Assembly (NCBI GenBank): GCA_023409695.1
Contig: JAEYQZ010000189.1
Span: 1-5,275, forward strand
Length of the DNA stretch: 5,275 bases
Reading direction: 5' to 3'
DNA from: Methanobacteriota archaeon
GTDB taxonomy: Archaea; Methanobacteriota; Methanobacteria; Methanobacteriales; Methanobacteriaceae
Shown: positions 1 through 5,275 of the stretch, piece by piece
How the letters are laid out: each line of letters starts with the position of its first letter
How positions within the stretch are numbered: the stretch's first letter is position 1
Position numbers and translations under genes: made by a program
Notes under the pieces: model-generated
Told to the model about the DNA's origin: nothing
Seen by the model: the letters and a program-made list of their open reading frames with translations, nothing else
Databases searched by the model: none

Positions 1-34
1 GATAATGGGATAATCGCGTTAAAGGGTTGATAAT

Positions 35-967
35 TTGAATAAAATTACAAATAACGAGAAGGGGATCTATGCCCATTTAGAAATCAATGATACTGTCCTT
101 GATATTGTGAATCACCCTGCATTTCAAGGTTTTGGCCAGCATATCTTGCCGTGGGATAACAGCACTGATTATTATGATACTCCTCTAAATAATGTTAACT
201 CGCTTTTACCTTATCACAACCATGTGAACCCAAAAATAGTAGTGGAATCAATTAATCACATGATTGACGAAGTGAGTAAGGATAAAACCATATTTTACGG
301 CTTTTACACTCGAGAGCAAAAACAGGAGGATCCCACTAAAGAGTTCACTGGTCTTTTCTTCTTTCGAGGAGAACCTGGAGCGCCTTTTGCCGTTGTGTGC
401 CCTGGAGGTGCATTCGAATATGTCGGTTCATTCCATGAAGGCTTTCCATACGCTTTGGAGTTGAGCAAAAAGGGATATAATGTTTTTATCTTGAGGTACC
501 GGATTGGAAGCGAGTTAAGGGCTACCGAAGACCTGGCTGCAGCTTTATCTTATATTTTTGAGAATGCAGATATATTAGAATTCAGCAGGGAAGATTACTC
601 TTTATGGGGTAGCTCAGCGGGTGCAAGGCTGGCAGCAAGTATTGGTTCATATGGAACTGCCCGCTTTGGAGGCAGTGATCTTCCAAAACCTTGTATTGTT
701 GTTATGGCATATACTGCCCATCCTGACTTTTCTGGAGATGATCCTCCGACATTTGTAATGGTAAGTGAGGATGATACTATTGTCGATGTGACAGCAGTTG
801 AAAGGCGTGTTGAGGCCCTGAAAAATGCTGAAATTGAAGTTGAATACCATAAATATAATGGCATCGGTCATGGTTTTGGACTTGGTATTGGTACAGAGGC
901 TGAAGGGTGGATTGAAAATGCTGTTCGGTTTTGGGAAAAGCATTTATCTAAAAATAAGGAAATTTAA
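35..967 (+). CDS. Alpha/beta-hydrolase, esterase/lipase (Aes/BD-FAE-like)
   Basis: A 310-residue serine hydrolase of the alpha/beta fold, probably a cytosolic esterase or deacetylase acting on small acyl esters; the substrate cannot be told. There is no signal peptide or membrane segment. An N-terminal extension of about 100 residues precedes the core fold. The core shows an oxyanion-hole motif CPGGAF (122-127), the nucleophile elbow GSSAG (192-196, Ser194), an acid candidate Asp247 in SEDDTIVDV, and the catalytic His279 in GIGHGFG, all in canonical order, so it is probably active. The start is TTG: an in-frame TAA lies at 20-22 and no ATG or GTG lies between. A weak GGGTTGAT sits just upstream. 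By eye its GC is roughly 40-45% and locally above 50%, clearly above the ~30% of the other genes, which suggests acquisition from a bacterium. It is convergent with the CorA gene and has no evident link to magnesium. The fold is confident; the exact subfamily is not. Confidence 0.88.
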   Translation: MNKITNNEKGIYAHLEINDTVLDIVNHPAFQGFGQHILPWDNSTDYYDTPLNNVNSLLPYHNHVNPKIVVESINHMIDEVSKDKTIFYGFYTREQKQEDPTKEFTGLFFFRGEPGAPFAVVCPGGAFEYVGSFHEGFPYALELSKKGYNVFILRYRIGSELRATEDLAAALSYIFENADILEFSREDYSLWGSSAGARLAASIGSYGTARFGGSDLPKPCIVVMAYTAHPDFSGDDPPTFVMVSEDDTIVDVTAVERRVEALKNAEIEVEYHKYNGIGHGFGLGIGTEAEGWIENAVRFWEKHLSKNKEI

Positions 968-1142
968 GGTGAATATGTGGCTAAAACAAAATAAATGTTA
1001 AAGGATAACTGCCCAAAAGATTTTAATTTCTTAAAGAAGGAGAAAAAGGAATTAAAGAAGCTGTAAAAATAACATTAAATATTTAGAAGATATAAATGAT
1101 GATATTATTATTCCTTTTTTCTGGGATTGGATAAAATTATGA
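968..1142 (+). pseudogene. Possible frame-broken remnant of a small gene
   Basis: Immediately after the hydrolase stop is GGTGA (968-972), then GTG (977), which opens MAKTK and meets TAA at 992. The same frame resumes at ATG 995 and reads MLKDNCPKDFNFLKK before ending at 1064-1066. A second frame from 1033 reads KEGEKGIKEAVKITLN and stops at 1084. A third from about 1083 reads LEDINDDIIIPFFWDWIKL and stops at 1140-1142. The three pieces are protein-like and joined by two shifts in the same direction. This is what a decayed ORF of about 55 codons would look like, or the tail of a larger lost gene. I do not recognise the family. Chance protein-like reading in AT-rich DNA is a real alternative, as is a genuine 23-codon ORF at 995-1066. 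Confidence 0.25.
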
Positions 1143-1212
1143 TAATTTAAGATATTTAATAGAATTTCGTTTAACTCGACTTGTTTCGACTACGTAGTAA
1201 TTATTAGTAAAG
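1143..1212. other. Convergent spacer with palindrome ACTACGTAGT
   Basis: No gene is visible between the remnant and the CorA stop codon. A perfect 10-bp palindrome ACTACGTAGT lies at 1189-1198, flanked by TTTAACT (1170-1176) and its reverse complement AGTTAAA (1211-1217, overlapping the corA stop). TCGACT occurs twice at 1176-1191. The placement between converging genes would suit a two-way 3' end structure, but there is no clear T-tract, so this is a weak call. Confidence 0.2.
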
Positions 1213-2697
1213 TTAAAACCATCCTAATTTATAAAAAATATACGCAACAACAAACATTGCTATAAAATTTAATGCAGTTACCTGCCATAGAAGAGCATGC
1301 CACGGTACATCAATAAGATTCATACCCAATAGTCCACCTACAACTTGTGGAATTATAACTACGGCTGTTAAAACAGCAATTACTTTCATTGCTCTGTTCA
1401 TACCATAAGATACGGTATTAACATGCAAATCAATAATATTAACAATATTTTCATGTATATTACTGGCATTTTCACTAAAATAGTCAGCTTCATCATAAAT
1501 TGTTGTAAACATGCTCTTAATTTTCTTTGAATCATGAATTACCTTCTTATTTTTAATGATGTTGAGAGCTTCAGTTAAGTGGAAAAGCGTAGACGCAATT
1601 ATGTTTATTTCTCGTTTTAAATGGAAAATCATTTTCAGAAAATTAGAAGGCATTTGATCGCTGGGTATAATCTGTAAATTAAAAGTTAAAGCTTCAAGAT
1701 CAATGAGAATAGTATCAAAACTATCATTTATATAATCTAAAAGATTATAAAGAACACGAATCGCTAGAAAATCCTCTAGATATTGATTTTTTAGTGTTCT
1801 TTCATAAATATCTTTGAAGACATTATCTTGTTTTTTAGAAATGGTAATGATTTTCCCCGGTCTGTAAATGATAATAATGCCCATATATGAAATAGAAGGT
1901 AAAACAGCTCCTTCTAGCGAAAATGTAGATCTTTCAGGTTTCTTAACAAATATAAGCCATTCATCTTCTATAAACTCAATTCGAGGAGTTGAATATCTGA
2001 GTAACTTACTTTTAAAGTAAACCTCCGAAATATCAAAAATTGCTGATAACTTGCTAATATCTTCCTTTGATAAATTGGATATATCAAACCATGCTTCAAT
2101 ATCTGGATCCTGGATATAAGTCTGCAATTCTTCAAGAGTAATATTATTAATCTTATTTTCCAATTCTCCAATTACGCCATTGATTTGTAGTTTGGGCACT
2201 TCTTTTTTAAGATGTTCATCAGTTATGGTTTTAATACTGGTACGTCTTTCATAAGTTCTTCCTCCAACTGCAAATACACGAAAAATACGGGAGACCCTTA
2301 GTATAGGGGAAATGCGGAAAATTGCATAACCTGCTACAGGTAAAAATTCAAGTAGAGGTAAGGTTATTATTAAAAGATCGATTAAATGCCATCGATTTAA
2401 AAAATGTGATGTTCTATCCGGTGAAAGGTAAAATTTAAGGAAATATTCCATGACAAATATTGAAATAATAACTGTATCTGTTGCACTTAAAAAATCAATT
2501 ATTGATTGGGAAACATTAGGAATAATTAAAGGGATTAAAACTACAGGGACCATTGATATACCTAGGAAAATCATTAAATTATCAGACAAAACCTGATCTA
2601 CAATTATTTTCCATCTTTCCTTTTTACGTTCATTATCCTTTTTTAAAAAGGGATTTATTGAATAATCGCTGATATTATCCTTTCTTTTTTTATCCAA
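1213..2697 (-). CDS. corA: CorA-family Mg2+ channel with N-terminal voltage-sensor-like domain
   Basis: A 494-residue membrane protein, about 150 residues longer than a typical CorA (310-350). Residues ~165-435 are the CorA cytosolic domain, including STPRIEF, EDEWLIFVKKP and a long helical stretch at 310-430. TM1 (~436-460) ends in the signature GMN (458-460), preceded by the family-typical NRAMKVI, and TM2 is ~467-490. CorA pentamers carry Mg2+ (also Co2+/Ni2+) down the membrane potential. The N-terminal part resembles a voltage-sensor domain: S1 ~40-60; S2 ~72-91 with F81, E84, K88 and P93; S3 ~102-120 with D107 in WHLIDLL; S4 ~124-142 with R128, R134, R137 and R140 on a three-residue period. 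No potassium-filter or pore helix follows S4. The four helices leave the CorA domain in the cytoplasm, as needed. The usual MPE loop after GMN is replaced by LIDVPW. The start is TTG at 2697, supported by AGGAG 8 nt upstream. The gene is divergent from the MgtE-like/NRAMP pair. Confidence 0.93.
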   Translation of the reverse strand: MDKKRKDNISDYSINPFLKKDNERKKERWKIIVDQVLSDNLMIFLGISMVPVVLIPLIIPNVSQSIIDFLSATDTVIISIFVMEYFLKFYLSPDRTSHFLNRWHLIDLLIITLPLLEFLPVAGYAIFRISPILRVSRIFRVFAVGGRTYERRTSIKTITDEHLKKEVPKLQINGVIGELENKINNITLEELQTYIQDPDIEAWFDISNLSKEDISKLSAIFDISEVYFKSKLLRYSTPRIEFIEDEWLIFVKKPERSTFSLEGAVLPSISYMGIIIIYRPGKIITISKKQDNVFKDIYERTLKNQYLEDFLAIRVLYNLLDYINDSFDTILIDLEALTFNLQIIPSDQMPSNFLKMIFHLKREINIIASTLFHLTEALNIIKNKKVIHDSKKIKSMFTTIYDEADYFSENASNIHENIVNIIDLHVNTVSYGMNRAMKVIAVLTAVVIIPQVVGGLLGMNLIDVPWHALLWQVTALNFIAMFVVAYIFYKLGWF

Positions 2698-2705
2698 AGT
2701 CTTTT

Positions 2706-2710
2706 CTCCT
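2706..2710 (-). promoter_or_regulatory. Ribosome binding site that fixes the corA TTG start
   Basis: On the minus strand AGGAG lies 8 nt before TTG at 2697-2695. This good spacing supports the TTG as start codon. Confidence 0.75.
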
Positions 2711-2785
2711 AATTATATATAAAGGGAATCAACTACTAAAAACATTGAATTTTGGATTAAAAATAAAATCGCTATAATTAAAGTC

Positions 2786-2795
2786 AATATATAAT
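2786..2795 (-). promoter_or_regulatory. Candidate TATA box for corA
   Basis: The minus strand reads ATTATATATT here. A start of transcription about 25 nt downstream would fall near 2764 and leave a leader of about 65 nt that includes the AGGAG site. A second TATA-like run, TTTATATATAATT (2724-2712), lies so close to the start codon that its transcript would lack the ribosome site. It is therefore less likely to be the main promoter. Called by eye in AT-rich DNA. Confidence 0.35.
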
Positions 2796-2797
2796 GG

Positions 2798-2830
2798 GGA
2801 TTTTTAATGGGTTAAAATTCCATTAAATCC
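2798..2830. promoter_or_regulatory. Dyad beside the corA TATA box, candidate operator
   Basis: TTTAATGG (2803-2810) and CCATTAAA (2820-2827) form a perfect 8-bp inverted repeat around a 9-nt centre. Counting GGA (2798-2800) and TCC (2828-2830), the arms are GGATTTTTAATGG and CCATTAAATCC, exact reverse complements apart from two extra T in the left arm. The dyad abuts the upstream side of the candidate corA TATA box, where a bound repressor could block TFB/TBP. A partial half-site CCATTAA recurs at 3054-3060. The regulator is unknown. Confidence 0.35.
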
Positions 2831-3037
2831 TATTTTTTAGCTAATTCATCATTTAAATATGTATTATTGCGTTTTTAGGCTAATTTAAGTGAAAATTGGT
2901 TAAAAAATTTTAAAAACTTTTTATATGATCTGATCGTTAATAGTAATAATAATTTATAAATCATTAATAATATTTTTAAAGTATAATATCTAAAATATAA
3001 CCCAAAGCAGTTAAAAATTAATCTATTAAAATAACCA

Positions 3038-3225
3038 TTTCAAGAAATAATTGCCATTAATAAGTTATTTGTAGACAACTGATCATTGAAAACAGTATAA
3101 AAGAAAATTGAGTTAATCTAGAAAGCAAATATTAAAAAGTACTTATTCTGCTTTGAATAACCATAGAAAAAATCTGAAACTTTGTCGAGCATTAGATTTG
3201 TCTTATGATTTATTATTTCTTGAAA
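3038..3225 (+). repeat. 14-bp perfect inverted repeat enclosing 160 nt
   Basis: TTTCAAGAAATAAT (3038-3051) is the exact reverse complement of ATTATTTCTTGAAA (3212-3225). If transcribed, the arms could close a structured leader or small RNA ending about 22 nt before the ribosome site of the MgtE-like gene. Inside is a smaller possible stem, AAATCT (3170-3175) with AGATTT (3194-3199). The AT-rich composition raises the chance of coincidence. Confidence 0.35.
3096..3103 (+). promoter_or_regulatory. Candidate TATA box for the MgtE-like/NRAMP operon
   Basis: TATAAAAG here would give a transcript beginning near 3122-3128 and a leader of about 130 nt. Alternatives upstream are TTTTTATATG (2918-2927) and TTTATAAAT (2952-2960), which would give leaders of about 270-300 nt that include the whole 14-bp inverted repeat. 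The sequence does not decide between them. Confidence 0.25.
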
Positions 3226-3247
3226 ATTTAAAGATTGCAACCGATAT

Positions 3248-3256
3248 GGTGGTGAT
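3248..3256 (+). promoter_or_regulatory. GGTGGTGAT ribosome site directly abutting a TTG start
   Basis: GGTGGTGAT matches the 16S 3' end complement (AGGAGGTGAT) at most positions and runs straight into TTG at 3257. The GG-rich core ends 4 nt before the start. An in-frame TGA at 3221-3223 and the lack of any ATG or GTG in between leave TTG as the only plausible start. Confidence 0.65.
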
Positions 3257-4471
3257 TTGATATTTATTAGTCAAATTATCAAAAAAGATGTGTTTGACAT
3301 TAATGGAAAAAAGATTGGAATAATCAAAGATTTCGTAGTATCTAGAAATGAAACTTATCCTACAATAAAAGCAATGACCATAGATATTTCTAAAAAAGAG
3401 GAAAAAACTGTAACTTGGGATAGTATAGAAAATTTAGGAAATAAAATAAAACTTAACTCAGAGTTAAAAAGCATACAAAATTATCAGATTAAAAAGGATG
3501 ATATAAATCTCATGAATATCCTCGATATTCAAATAATAGATTCCAATGGCAAAAAAATAGGTAGAGTAAACGATATTGAATTATCGCCCATTGATGGGAA
3601 TTATCAGGTAATAGGTTTGGGTATTGGACTTGGGGGCATAACAAGGAGATTGGGTATTGAAAACATACTTAAAGACCTGAGAATTAAAATTCCTGGAGAA
3701 TACATAACATGGAAAGATGTTGATATCTCTGGAAGTGATCAATACAATTTAACACTCAAAGTGGCAGATTCAGAATTAAAAAAACTTCATCCTTCGGACA
3801 TAGCTGAAATTATTAAAGAATTAAAAGATAAAGATTTGGCCACTATTATAAATTCACTTGATGAAGATATTGCGGCAAGTGTTCTTGAAGAAATCTCATC
3901 AGATAGACAAATTTGCTTACTGGACGGGATGGATAATAAGAAAACCGCCAGTATTTTAAATAAGATGTCTCCGGACAGCGCTACTGATTTATTTGGATGT
4001 CTTTCTAAGGATAAATCCAATGAATTGCTTGATTTAATGGATCCAGATGAAGCCAGTGACATAAGGAAGCTGCTCATTTATCCTCCAGATACGGCAGGGG
4101 GGATAATGACTACTGAATTTGCAGTTGTTAATGAAGAATATACAACCTTGGAGGTTTTAGATTATCTTAGAAATATAGTTAAAGAGGTTAAGTTCATTTA
4201 TTATGTTTATCTGGTTTCTAACGGGATATTAATGGGGATTGCATCATTAAAAGATATTATTTTTGCAGAGCCCACCAAAAAAGTCAATGAATTTATGACC
4301 TACGATTTAATTACGGTTGGTGAACTGGATAATCAAAATGATGTTGCTAAAAAAATTGCTAAGTATAATTTACTGGCAATTCCGGTAATTAATGATAAAA
4401 AGGAACTTAAAGGCATTGTAACTGTTGATGATGTTTTAGATATAAGTTTAAAATCTCAAAATGAATGGTAA
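3257..4471 (+). CDS. Soluble MgtE-like Mg2+ sensor: PRC-PRC-MgtE_N-CBS-CBS
   Basis: A 404-residue protein holding the regulatory half of an MgtE magnesium channel without its membrane domain. Domains in order: PRC-barrel 1 (~1-60, NGKKIGIIKDF), PRC-barrel 2 (~85-155, NGKKIGRVNDI), MgtE N superhelical domain (~175-278, starting LHPSDIAEII, with MSPDSATDL and MDPDEASDIRKLL), the linker motif YPPDTAGGIMTTEF (275-288), CBS 1 (~284-338) and CBS 2 (~344-398, AKYNLLAIPV and GIVTVDDVLD). It ends just after CBS 2, where full MgtE continues with a plug helix and five transmembrane segments. It has no membrane segment or signal peptide. In MgtE the N and CBS domains bind Mg2+ at acidic sites and close the pore; here they probably sense cytosolic Mg2+ for a separate partner. 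The gene 49 bp downstream encodes an NRAMP-like carrier, the obvious candidate. I know similar pairings in clostridia from memory, unchecked. The start is TTG. It is easily misnamed magnesium transporter. Confidence 0.9.
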   Translation: MIFISQIIKKDVFDINGKKIGIIKDFVVSRNETYPTIKAMTIDISKKEEKTVTWDSIENLGNKIKLNSELKSIQNYQIKKDDINLMNILDIQIIDSNGKKIGRVNDIELSPIDGNYQVIGLGIGLGGITRRLGIENILKDLRIKIPGEYITWKDVDISGSDQYNLTLKVADSELKKLHPSDIAEIIKELKDKDLATIINSLDEDIAASVLEEISSDRQICLLDGMDNKKTASILNKMSPDSATDLFGCLSKDKSNELLDLMDPDEASDIRKLLIYPPDTAGGIMTTEFAVVNEEYTTLEVLDYLRNIVKEVKFIYYVYLVSNGILMGIASLKDIIFAEPTKKVNEFMTYDLITVGELDNQNDVAKKIAKYNLLAIPVINDKKELKGIVTVDDVLDISLKSQNEW

Positions 4472-4520
4472 AATTTCAAAAGTTGGTTAAATAAAGAATT
4501 CAAAATATTAGGAGATTTTA
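4472..4520 (+). promoter_or_regulatory. Short operon spacer with ribosome site for the NRAMP gene
   Basis: These 49 bp contain no hairpin or T-tract, so the two genes are probably cotranscribed. AGGAGAT (4510-4516) is a strong ribosome site with 4 nt between it and the ATG at 4521. Confidence 0.6.
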
Positions 4521-5275
4521 ATGGACTTTAAGCTCATCTTTAGAATTTTTAGAGGTCCAACTTTAACCAGATTACTTCTTCTACTTTCAGTAATAGGCCC
4601 TGGGATCATTACAGCAGTTATAGATAATGATGCGGGAGGTATTGCCACTTATTCTCTTGCAGGATCTAATTTTGGTTACTTGACATTATGGGTTTTTATA
4701 CCTATGATAATTGCGTTGGCTGTAATCCAGGAAATGAATGTTCGAATGGGAGTTGTTTCTAAAAAAGGACTTGAAAGCTTAATTCGTGAAAAAACAGGAG
4801 TCAGAACTGCATTTTTTATAGTAATAGCTCTTTTAGCTGCTAATTTGGGCAATATAATGGCTGAATTTTTAGGTATTGCTGCAAGTTGTGAAATTTTCGG
4901 AATTCCTATAATTATAGCAATTCCCTTAGCTGGCCTTTTTGTTTGGGTTATGGTGGTTAAGGGAAATTATAGAATAGTCGAAAAAATATTTCTTGGAGCT
5001 GCTGTTCTCTTTTTCTCTTATATTATAGTAGCAATTATAGCACAACCTAATTGGGATATTGCAGTTAAAGATTCGTTAATACCACAAGTAACATTAAGTA
5101 CAGCATACATTGCAATAATTATAGGCCTTATTGGTACAACTATTACTCCTTGGATGCAGTTTTATCTTCAAGCGTCAGTCGTGGAGAAAAAAATTCCAGT
5201 TAAAGATTTAAAATATTCAAAGATTGATGCAGTCACAGGAGCTGTAGCCGTTAATGTATTTGCATTTTTTATTGT
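4521..5275 (+). CDS. NRAMP-family transporter, likely Mg2+-type (NRMT-like), 3' end outside window
   Basis: The reading frame stays open to the window end, giving 251 complete codons of a protein that should be about 400 residues or more. It starts at ATG after AGGAGAT. Strongly hydrophobic segments lie at ~17-34, 53-70, 97-120, 127-147, 157-174 and 194-215. TM1 has GPGIITAVIDNDAGGIATYS-type sequence (27-45) aligning with the NRAMP signature: DPGN becomes D37-A-G-G40. After TM2, VIQEMNVRMGVVSKKGL fits the family's conserved first intracellular loop. TM6 has GTTITPWMQFYLQAS (205-219), where the canonical MPH is T209-P-W211. Thus one metal ligand (Asp) is kept, while the Asn, the soft Met ligand and the His linked to proton transport are changed. 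In the family the Met favours Mn2+/Fe2+ over Mg2+/Ca2+. With the upstream MgtE-like sensor and CorA opposite, Mg2+ is the most likely substrate. Confidence 0.9.
   Translation, partial: MDFKLIFRIFRGPTLTRLLLLLSVIGPGIITAVIDNDAGGIATYSLAGSNFGYLTLWVFIPMIIALAVIQEMNVRMGVVSKKGLESLIREKTGVRTAFFIVIALLAANLGNIMAEFLGIAASCEIFGIPIIIAIPLAGLFVWVMVVKGNYRIVEKIFLGAAVLFFSYIIVAIIAQPNWDIAVKDSLIPQVTLSTAYIAIIIGLIGTTITPWMQFYLQASVVEKKIPVKDLKYSKIDAVTGAVAVNVFAFFI

Larger units (their letters stand above)
2698..3256. other. 559-bp divergent regulatory spacer, no gene seen
   Basis: This very AT-rich stretch separates corA (-) from the MgtE-like/NRAMP operon (+). I see no ORF with convincing protein character on either strand; the few ATGs run only into short frames. 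It must hold the promoters of both transcription units. I see TATA-like boxes, a dyad at 2798-2830, an inverted repeat at 3038-3051/3212-3225, and short direct repeats: TTAATCTA at 3018 and 3113, and AATAACCAT at 3030 and 3156. No M-box riboswitch was recognised. The spacer is long for such a compact genome, so a leader RNA or small RNA is possible. Confidence 0.6.

Noticed and set aside
595..943. Two minus-strand ORFs inside the hydrolase gene (89 and 98 codons)
   Set aside because: They lie antisense to a gene with an intact catalytic triad, overlap each other and show no domain character.
1170..1217. Strong bidirectional terminator around ACTACGTAGT
   Set aside because: The palindrome is real but short and lacks T-tracts; kept only as a weak spacer note.
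1968..2171. A 67-codon minus-strand ORF inside corA
   Set aside because: It is another frame of the same strand within a continuous CorA domain; the product has no recognisable motif.
2250..2697. A full voltage-gated potassium channel at the start of corA
   Set aside because: No pore helix or TVGYG-type filter follows S4; only the sensor-like part is present.
2698..3256. M-box (ykoK) Mg2+ riboswitch before the MgtE-like gene
   Set aside because: No GC-bearing conserved core of that RNA could be recognised; the spacer is almost all A/T, and the M-box is known from bacteria.
3787..4077. A 96-codon minus-strand ORF within the MgtE-like gene
   Set aside because: Its Ser/Leu-rich product is the usual shadow of an acidic helical domain on the other strand.
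3257..4471. A complete MgtE transporter broken by a frameshift before the NRAMP gene
   Set aside because: The frame closes cleanly after CBS 2, and what follows after 49 bp is NRAMP, with its own ribosome site and TM1 signature, not an MgtE membrane domain.
1..5275. tRNA, rRNA, CRISPR array, transposase or IS ends
   Set aside because: No cloverleaf, spaced repeat array, transposase motif or terminal inverted repeat with target duplication was seen on either strand.

Overview
The window is AT-rich, with spacers close to three quarters A+T and core genes near 30% GC by eye. It has Shine-Dalgarno sites of the GGTGAT/AGGAG type, frequent TTG starts, and ATA and AGA/AGG codons. A PRC-barrel protein, a CorA protein and AT-rich TATA-like boxes fit a euryarchaeal methanogen such as a Methanobacterium-like organism. 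That assignment is inferred from style and gene content; there is no rRNA or other marker gene to prove it.

Layout from left to right: (1) an intact alpha/beta-hydrolase (35-967, +), richer in GC than the rest and bacterial in look; (2) a 245-bp convergent spacer with what may be a frame-broken remnant of a small gene (968-1142); (3) a long CorA-family Mg2+ channel (1213-2697, -) whose first ~150 residues look like a four-helix voltage-sensor domain; (4) a 559-bp divergent spacer without genes (2698-3256), holding TATA-like boxes, a dyad beside the corA promoter and a widely spaced 14-bp inverted repeat; (5) a soluble protein with two PRC-barrels, an MgtE N domain and two CBS domains but no MgtE membrane domain (3257-4471, +); (6) 49 bp later, the first 251 codons of an NRAMP-fold transporter cut by the window end (4521-5275, +), in which the usual metal-binding DPGN and MPH motifs read DAGG and TPW.

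Genes 3, 5 and 6 form a coherent magnesium locus. A CorA channel faces, across a shared regulatory spacer, a probable two-gene operon of a cytosolic Mg2+ sensor (the regulatory half of MgtE without its channel) and an NRAMP-related carrier whose altered site suggests Mg2+ rather than Mn2+/Fe2+. The most striking element is the apparent voltage-sensor-CorA fusion, which suggests Mg2+ flux gated by or coupled to membrane potential. This function is inferred from motifs and has not been demonstrated.
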